Below, piece after piece: positions 59,983-64,000 of a DNA stretch of 64,000 nt; the first letter of the stretch is position 1, and each line of letters starts with the position of its first letter. A program made the position numbers and the translations under genes. Below the pieces are notes generated by a model that was given only the letters and a program-made list of their open reading frames with translations, did no database searches and had not been told where the DNA came from. Source of the stretch: Lentibacillus populi (GTDB lineage Bacteria; Bacillota; Bacilli; Bacillales; Amphibacillaceae); contig BMJD01000003.1 in the NCBI GenBank assembly GCA_014642895.1, forward strand, positions 101,933-165,932, given 5' to 3'.

Positions 59983-62223
59983 ATGAAACTACTTAAGCGA
60001 TCGATCTATTTAATGATTCTACTAATAATGTTGCTGTCGACACCGGTTTATGCGGCCCAGTCTGGTTTGCCCGCCTTTCCTAAGCCGATTGATCCCGAAA
60101 ACTTTGAACTTCCAGAGGATATGACATGGGAGGATTATCAGCCGGTTCCTGGCATTGACTGGAATGAAACAGATATTGAGCCGGAAAGAGTTCTTAAAGG
60201 TGCGTTAGTGGTTGTGGATTTTCAGGATCGTGATTTTATTTTAAGTCAGGAAGAAGGTACGGAGGTTGCAGGAAATCCGATCGGAATTGGAGCAATACCT
60301 AGAGAAGATGTTCCGGAGTTTTGGGAGGATTTCTTAATGGAGCCTCAAGCCCTTAACAATTTTCACTCGATCAACGAATTTTGGCGGGAAAACTCTTTTG
60401 GTGAATGGGCGGTGGAAATAGACGCTTTTGGCCCTTATCGAATGGATGGAAAAGAGTTTCAGTATGGACTAAGCAGAGGACATGGGCAACATGAGAATAT
60501 GCCTCCAGGGTATGAGGTCAAAGATTTACGATCAGAGGCTATGAGTAAGGCAGAGGCAGATATAGAGGCGGCTAGTGAAGAATATGATTTCACATTTGTT
60601 TTACATGCAGGTTACGACGAATCAGGGGTTTGGCAGGAATTTGGGGAAATGAAATTCCTGAATCCTGAGGCAGTAACCGATGAATATGGACCCGAAGCCG
60701 AGCTTGGCGATTTGCCTAATTGGACAAATACCCGTTATGTTGACTGGACATCTTGGTTAGCAGGGAAAAGTATTTGGTCCAGTGCCGACATACGAAATGG
60801 TATTTCCGTTCAAGGTGAAAATGATGGGATGGGTACGTTCGCCCACGAGTTTGGCCATATTATGAGTTTACTAGATAACTATAATAATCCTTATGGAGAG
60901 CCGGTATCCCGTTCTTATTCAGGTCCCTGGGAATTAATGAGCCGTGGCAGTTTCAATGGGCCAGGGGGACCGCACACCCGATGGATGGTTATGCCAACAT
61001 TGGGCAGTTCTGCTCCTTCCCATCATATGTTACGTAACAAGATAAAACAGGGATTTTTATCAGAGGATCAGTACCTGAAGATTGATCGTGATGAACTTGA
61101 TGAAACTGGACCAGTGTTCGCGGATATTCTGGCACGGGAAATCCCAACCGGAAGTGAGTTTGGGCGAACCGGGCTGTCTGGTATTAATATTACGATGGAA
61201 GATTTAACACCAGCAAATTCACTTGAAGATGATTGGCGAGCGGATATGCAACGCGGTGAAAAATGGTATGACAACTACACGGTAGAAGTTGTCGATCGTG
61301 TTGGATTTGATTCCTTTACCCCTGATTCCGGTGTTTTGCTGGCCAAAACGAAAGATGAAGAGAGTGCACCAAATATATGGGTAGTAGATTCACATCGGGA
61401 TGATATTAATAAGGTTGATTTTACCCGTCCAGATGGAACAGAGGCAATGTACTCCAAAGGGGATTACCGCCAGTTAGCTGATGCGTTATTTAAGGCCGGG
61501 ACCAGCGAGGATGCCGTTAGTGAGTATAAAGATGAGTATAACCGGTTGCATTTCTATATTTTGGATAAAAAATATGACGAGGAAGGTGCGCTATCGTATC
61601 GAGTTGCTGTACGTCATATGGATGGTGCGGGAGACTATGCTCGTGGTGTAACCGTTAAGAATAGTACGGATGAACGTGCGACCCCAGGCCGTGTAGCTGT
61701 TCATCATTTTAACGTAACTAACACAGGTGAGGCGACGGACCTTATCCGACTTCAAGCGGAAACGGACGCTGGTTGGGAAACGCAGCTGCAGCACAACGTT
61801 ATTGAAGTAAAAGCTGGAGAGACTGTAACCGTACCTGTATATGTGGAGATTCCGAAAGAAAAAGGTGATCAACCTGCAAAGCTTGTGTTTACAACCGCTT
61901 CGGAAACGGATTCCAATCAGACTGCAACGGATACAGATGTTTTATTGAACGATATAAGTACATCTGGATTAAAAATGCTAGTTTCTTATTTTGCAGATAC
62001 CGAGGAGATAACGGATCCTGATTCTGTACATGCTTTAAACCTTCACTTAACAGCAGTGGGGCAGTTTGAAAAACAAGGTACAAATGAGAAGGTTGTGAAG
62101 CACATGAATGGGTTTAAGACCTTACTAAACAAACAGTTGGAAAATGGATTGATTTCAGAGGATGCTGCCAATGCCCTTCATGATTATGCTGACTTTGTAA
62201 TAACAGAATGGGAGATTGATTAA
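59983..62223 (+). CDS. Secreted M6-like metalloprotease with NEW3-like and FIMAH-like domains
   Basis: This 746-residue exported enzyme has a signal peptide to about residue 25 (VYAAQ), a proregion, and a zinc protease domain with HEFGHIMSLLDNY (His288, Glu289, His292, Asp298 as possible further ligand) followed by GPWELMSRG. This is the M6/immune-inhibitor-A type arrangement. A beta domain and a NEW3/CARDB-like domain (about 545-655, VHHFNVTNTGEATDLI) follow. The final 80 residues are the shared helical module (LNLHLTAVGQFE, KHMNGFKTLLN), here ending in a variant TEWEID instead of KWQ. ATG 59983 follows AAAGGAG. It would act on surface or environmental glycoproteins. Confidence 0.88.
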   Translation: MKLLKRSIYLMILLIMLLSTPVYAAQSGLPAFPKPIDPENFELPEDMTWEDYQPVPGIDWNETDIEPERVLKGALVVVDFQDRDFILSQEEGTEVAGNPIGIGAIPREDVPEFWEDFLMEPQALNNFHSINEFWRENSFGEWAVEIDAFGPYRMDGKEFQYGLSRGHGQHENMPPGYEVKDLRSEAMSKAEADIEAASEEYDFTFVLHAGYDESGVWQEFGEMKFLNPEAVTDEYGPEAELGDLPNWTNTRYVDWTSWLAGKSIWSSADIRNGISVQGENDGMGTFAHEFGHIMSLLDNYNNPYGEPVSRSYSGPWELMSRGSFNGPGGPHTRWMVMPTLGSSAPSHHMLRNKIKQGFLSEDQYLKIDRDELDETGPVFADILAREIPTGSEFGRTGLSGINITMEDLTPANSLEDDWRADMQRGEKWYDNYTVEVVDRVGFDSFTPDSGVLLAKTKDEESAPNIWVVDSHRDDINKVDFTRPDGTEAMYSKGDYRQLADALFKAGTSEDAVSEYKDEYNRLHFYILDKKYDEEGALSYRVAVRHMDGAGDYARGVTVKNSTDERATPGRVAVHHFNVTNTGEATDLIRLQAETDAGWETQLQHNVIEVKAGETVTVPVYVEIPKEKGDQPAKLVFTTASETDSNQTATDTDVLLNDISTSGLKMLVSYFADTEEITDPDSVHALNLHLTAVGQFEKQGTNEKVVKHMNGFKTLLNKQLENGLISEDAANALHDYADFVITEWEID

Positions 62224-62276
62224 TAGAATTTACAGGCATTAAAAAAGAGAGAACTTACCTCTAGATTTAATAAAAC

Positions 62277-62309
62277 ACCCCTCTTTTCGTAAGCAATAAA
62301 AGAGGGGTT
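62277..62309 (+). terminator. Terminator after the M6-like protease gene
   Basis: ACCCCTCTTTT (62277-62287) pairs perfectly with AAAAGAGGGGT (62298-62308). It lies only about 20 bp before the next start, so it also shapes the leader of that gene. Confidence 0.75.
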
Positions 62310-62331
62310 CTAATATAGGGAGGGGAAACCG

Positions 62332-63804
62332 TTGAAAAGTAAAAGTCTAGTAACAATCATATTTGGGCTAATTATAGTTTTTACCCTTTTTACCAATCAA
62401 AACGGCAAAGCGTATGCCAAAGCAGCGGAGCTGACACCTGGCGATCCCGCAAGTGTACAAATGCTTGAGCAGCCCTTAGCCGATATTGATGATGAAATCG
62501 CAGAGGCAATGGCGAATAAGGAAATGCCGGGAGCAGTTGTACTTGTTGCCCGGGATGGGAAAATAGTAAAGCAAAAAGCATACGGCTACGCACTTCGCTA
62601 TGCTGACTTGGATTTTACGGAAGTTGAGAACCCAGTGAAGATGGAAAGTGATACCATTTTTGATTTAGCTTCTATTAGTAAACTGTTTACCACGACTGCT
62701 GCCATGCAGTTGTACGAGGAAGGAAAATTTGAACTTGATGATCCTGTCGCGGAGCATATACCGGCGTTTGCGGAAAACGGGAAGGAAGATGTGACAATCC
62801 GTCAGCTTATGACACATACTTCCGGATTCACGGCATGGATTCCGCTTTATAACATGACCGATAACCGGGAGGAAGCACTTGATATTGTTTTAACCTATCC
62901 ATTGAAGAACGAACCGGGTACCCATTACGAGTACAGTGATCTAAACCTGATTACATTGGGAGCCCTGGTTGAAAAGTGGTCTGGTCAACGTCTGGATGAA
63001 TATGTCGCGGAAAATATTACGGAACCGCTTGGTATGACGGACACGATGTATAATCCGCCACCATCTTTAATCGACCGTATAGCTGCGACAGCGTACGTTC
63101 CTGGCAGGGGAATGGTCCGTGGTGTTGTTCATGACGGCAATGCGCTTGTCCTTGACGGTGTTGCTGGACATGCAGGTGTGTTTTCCAACCCAAATGATAT
63201 GGCTGTTTTCGGGCAAATGATGTTAAATAAGGGAATCTATCAAGGTACTCGTATTTTGAATAAGGAAACAGTAGACTTAATTACGAAAAACCATATTCCG
63301 GAATTTCCTGGTAATGACCATGGCCTTGGTTGGGAGCTTAATCAAGACTGGTTTATGAGTGGTTTAGCTGAACCAACGACAATGGGTCACACAGGGTTTA
63401 CCGGGACATCTATAGTAGTCAGCCCATCACAAAATTCGATAACCATTTTACTCACGAACCGTGTTCATCCAACAGCTGTGACGCCGTCTACGAATCCAAT
63501 TCGCCAAGCAGTAGCACAGAAAACAGCGGATGCGATGTATGCGTGGAATGCAGAAACACTACAATCACTTATAACGAGCCTTAAGGGAAAGGGTGAAATA
63601 ACTGAGGAGACAGCGCATCGCTTGAACATGCATTTAACCGCAGTACACCACTTTGAGGAGAAAAACAAAAAGCAGAAAGTGTTAAAACATATGGAAGGTT
63701 TCACGCTGTTGCTGAACAAGCAAAAAGATAATGGAATGATCGACGAAGATACCTATCAGACGCTTAACACGGATGCAGCGTATTTGATTGGGAAGTGGCA
63801 ATAG
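62332..63804 (+). CDS. Secreted serine beta-lactamase-family hydrolase with FIMAH-like module
   Basis: This 490-residue exported protein starts at TTG 62332 after AGGGGAAA. It has a signal peptide (about 1-30, AYAKAAE) and a class C beta-lactamase/PBP4*-type domain (about 45-405). Ser114 and Lys117 lie in SISK, Tyr201 in YSD, and MGHTGFTG is the third motif. YbbE-like and EstB-like proteins of this kind hydrolyse cell-wall peptides, D-amino acid amides or esters. The last 80 residues are the shared helical module (LNMHLTAVHHFE, KHMEGFTLLLN, ending GKWQ). It is the last gene of the exoenzyme cluster in the window. Confidence 0.9.
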   Translation: MKSKSLVTIIFGLIIVFTLFTNQNGKAYAKAAELTPGDPASVQMLEQPLADIDDEIAEAMANKEMPGAVVLVARDGKIVKQKAYGYALRYADLDFTEVENPVKMESDTIFDLASISKLFTTTAAMQLYEEGKFELDDPVAEHIPAFAENGKEDVTIRQLMTHTSGFTAWIPLYNMTDNREEALDIVLTYPLKNEPGTHYEYSDLNLITLGALVEKWSGQRLDEYVAENITEPLGMTDTMYNPPPSLIDRIAATAYVPGRGMVRGVVHDGNALVLDGVAGHAGVFSNPNDMAVFGQMMLNKGIYQGTRILNKETVDLITKNHIPEFPGNDHGLGWELNQDWFMSGLAEPTTMGHTGFTGTSIVVSPSQNSITILLTNRVHPTAVTPSTNPIRQAVAQKTADAMYAWNAETLQSLITSLKGKGEITEETAHRLNMHLTAVHHFEEKNKKQKVLKHMEGFTLLLNKQKDNGMIDEDTYQTLNTDAAYLIGKWQ

Positions 63805-63850
63805 ACCTTTTTAAAAGGGTGATAACACATTTAGCGCTTTTTACGCTATC

Positions 63851-63887
63851 GATGTTCGCGTTTCCGGTTACGGGAAACGCGAACATC
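63851..63887. repeat. Perfect 15-bp inverted repeat leading into array E
   Basis: GATGTTCGCGTTTCC (63851-63865) and its complement (63873-63887) enclose a 7-nt loop. The right arm contains the start of the first 21-bp unit (GAACATC), so an inverted unit faces the array. Confidence 0.75.
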
Positions 63888-64000
63888 AACAGTAAAGCCA
63901 GGAACATCAACAGTAAAGCCAGGAACATCAACAGTAAAGCCAGGAACATCAACAGTAAAGCCAGGAACATCAACAGTAAAGCCAGGAACATCAACAGTAA
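63881..64000. repeat. 21-bp tandem repeat array E (at least 5.7 units, cut by window end)
   Basis: Identical units starting GAACATCAACAGTAAAGCC begin at 63881, 63902, 63923, 63944, 63965 and 63986, and the array continues past the window. Units are perfect, unlike arrays A-D, so expansion is recent. The reverse complement contains TTTACTGTTGATGTT, the core of array C. Confidence 0.92.

Noticed and set aside
63764..63994. Minus-strand ORF encoding repeated MFLALLL
   Set aside because: It exists only because the 21-bp repeat has no stop in that frame; no ribosome site and no family.
63881..64000. Regular direct repeats resembling a CRISPR array
   Set aside because: Units follow each other with no unique spacers and no cas genes are seen; it is a simple tandem repeat.

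Overview
The window looks like a chromosomal segment of a low-GC, Gram-positive, aerobic Bacillaceae, of the halotolerant Virgibacillus/Oceanobacillus/Lentibacillus kind. The evidence is strong AGGAGG-type ribosome sites, many TTG/GTG starts, sigma-A promoters, B. subtilis-like gene pairs (yqhH-yqhG, yvdF/mdxEFG, bpr) and TasA/camelysin-type proteins. The genus is inference. No rRNA, tRNA, CRISPR array or intact transposon was seen.

Layout. (1) 1-11.8 kb is a patchy region. It holds a decayed LXG/type VII secretion toxin locus, a stress-type SDR, a frameshifted MFS pump with its TetR repressor, a type I toxin-antitoxin module, the yqhH-yqhG pair, a Uma2 nuclease, a Cof-type HAD phosphatase, and fragments of a hexosaminidase-like gene, a YefM antitoxin and a cytochrome P450. 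(2) 11.9-21.1 kb is a maltodextrin locus: neopullulanase-like yvdF divergent from mdxEFG, a GH31 alpha-glucosidase and a LacI regulator. (3) 21.4-29.5 kb is a GntR/LacI-type regulator, an ABC sugar importer and a GH38 alpha-mannosidase. (4) 29.6-38.7 kb is a secreted BSP-type metalloprotease, a decayed copy of the maltose-locus regulator gene, an RRNPP-type quorum regulator with a tiny ORF after it, a very large bacillopeptidase F-like subtilase and the first TasA-like gene. (5) 39.1-49.2 kb is a LacI-controlled operon: frameshifted SDR, ABC importer, two Gfo/Idh/MocA dehydrogenases, a ThuA-like protein and a TIM-barrel isomerase. (6) 49.5-50.7 kb is a truncated MerR gene and a second copy of the type I toxin-antitoxin module. 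(7) 51.1-64 kb is an exoenzyme/surface cluster: GH101 endo-alpha-N-acetylgalactosaminidase, metallophosphoesterase, M6-like metalloprotease and serine beta-lactamase-like hydrolase, interleaved with two TasA-like genes and a TapA-like gene.

How it works together. Three sugar importers have binding proteins and permeases but no ATPase, so they probably share an MsmX-type ATPase encoded elsewhere. Each has its own regulator, with palindromic operators visible for the two LacI-type loci. The secreted enzymes of region 7 attack O-glycans, phosphate esters, protein and amide/ester bonds. All four end in the same roughly 80-residue helical module, and they sit beside filament-forming TasA-like proteins. 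This suggests a surface-displayed or matrix-bound degradative system, whose products could feed the importers.

The most unusual signals are that shared C-terminal module next to TasA/TapA-like genes; two toxin-antitoxin copies whose RNA hairpin shows a compensatory base change; five tandem arrays, all with a 21-bp period but different unit sequences; and a high density of broken genes.
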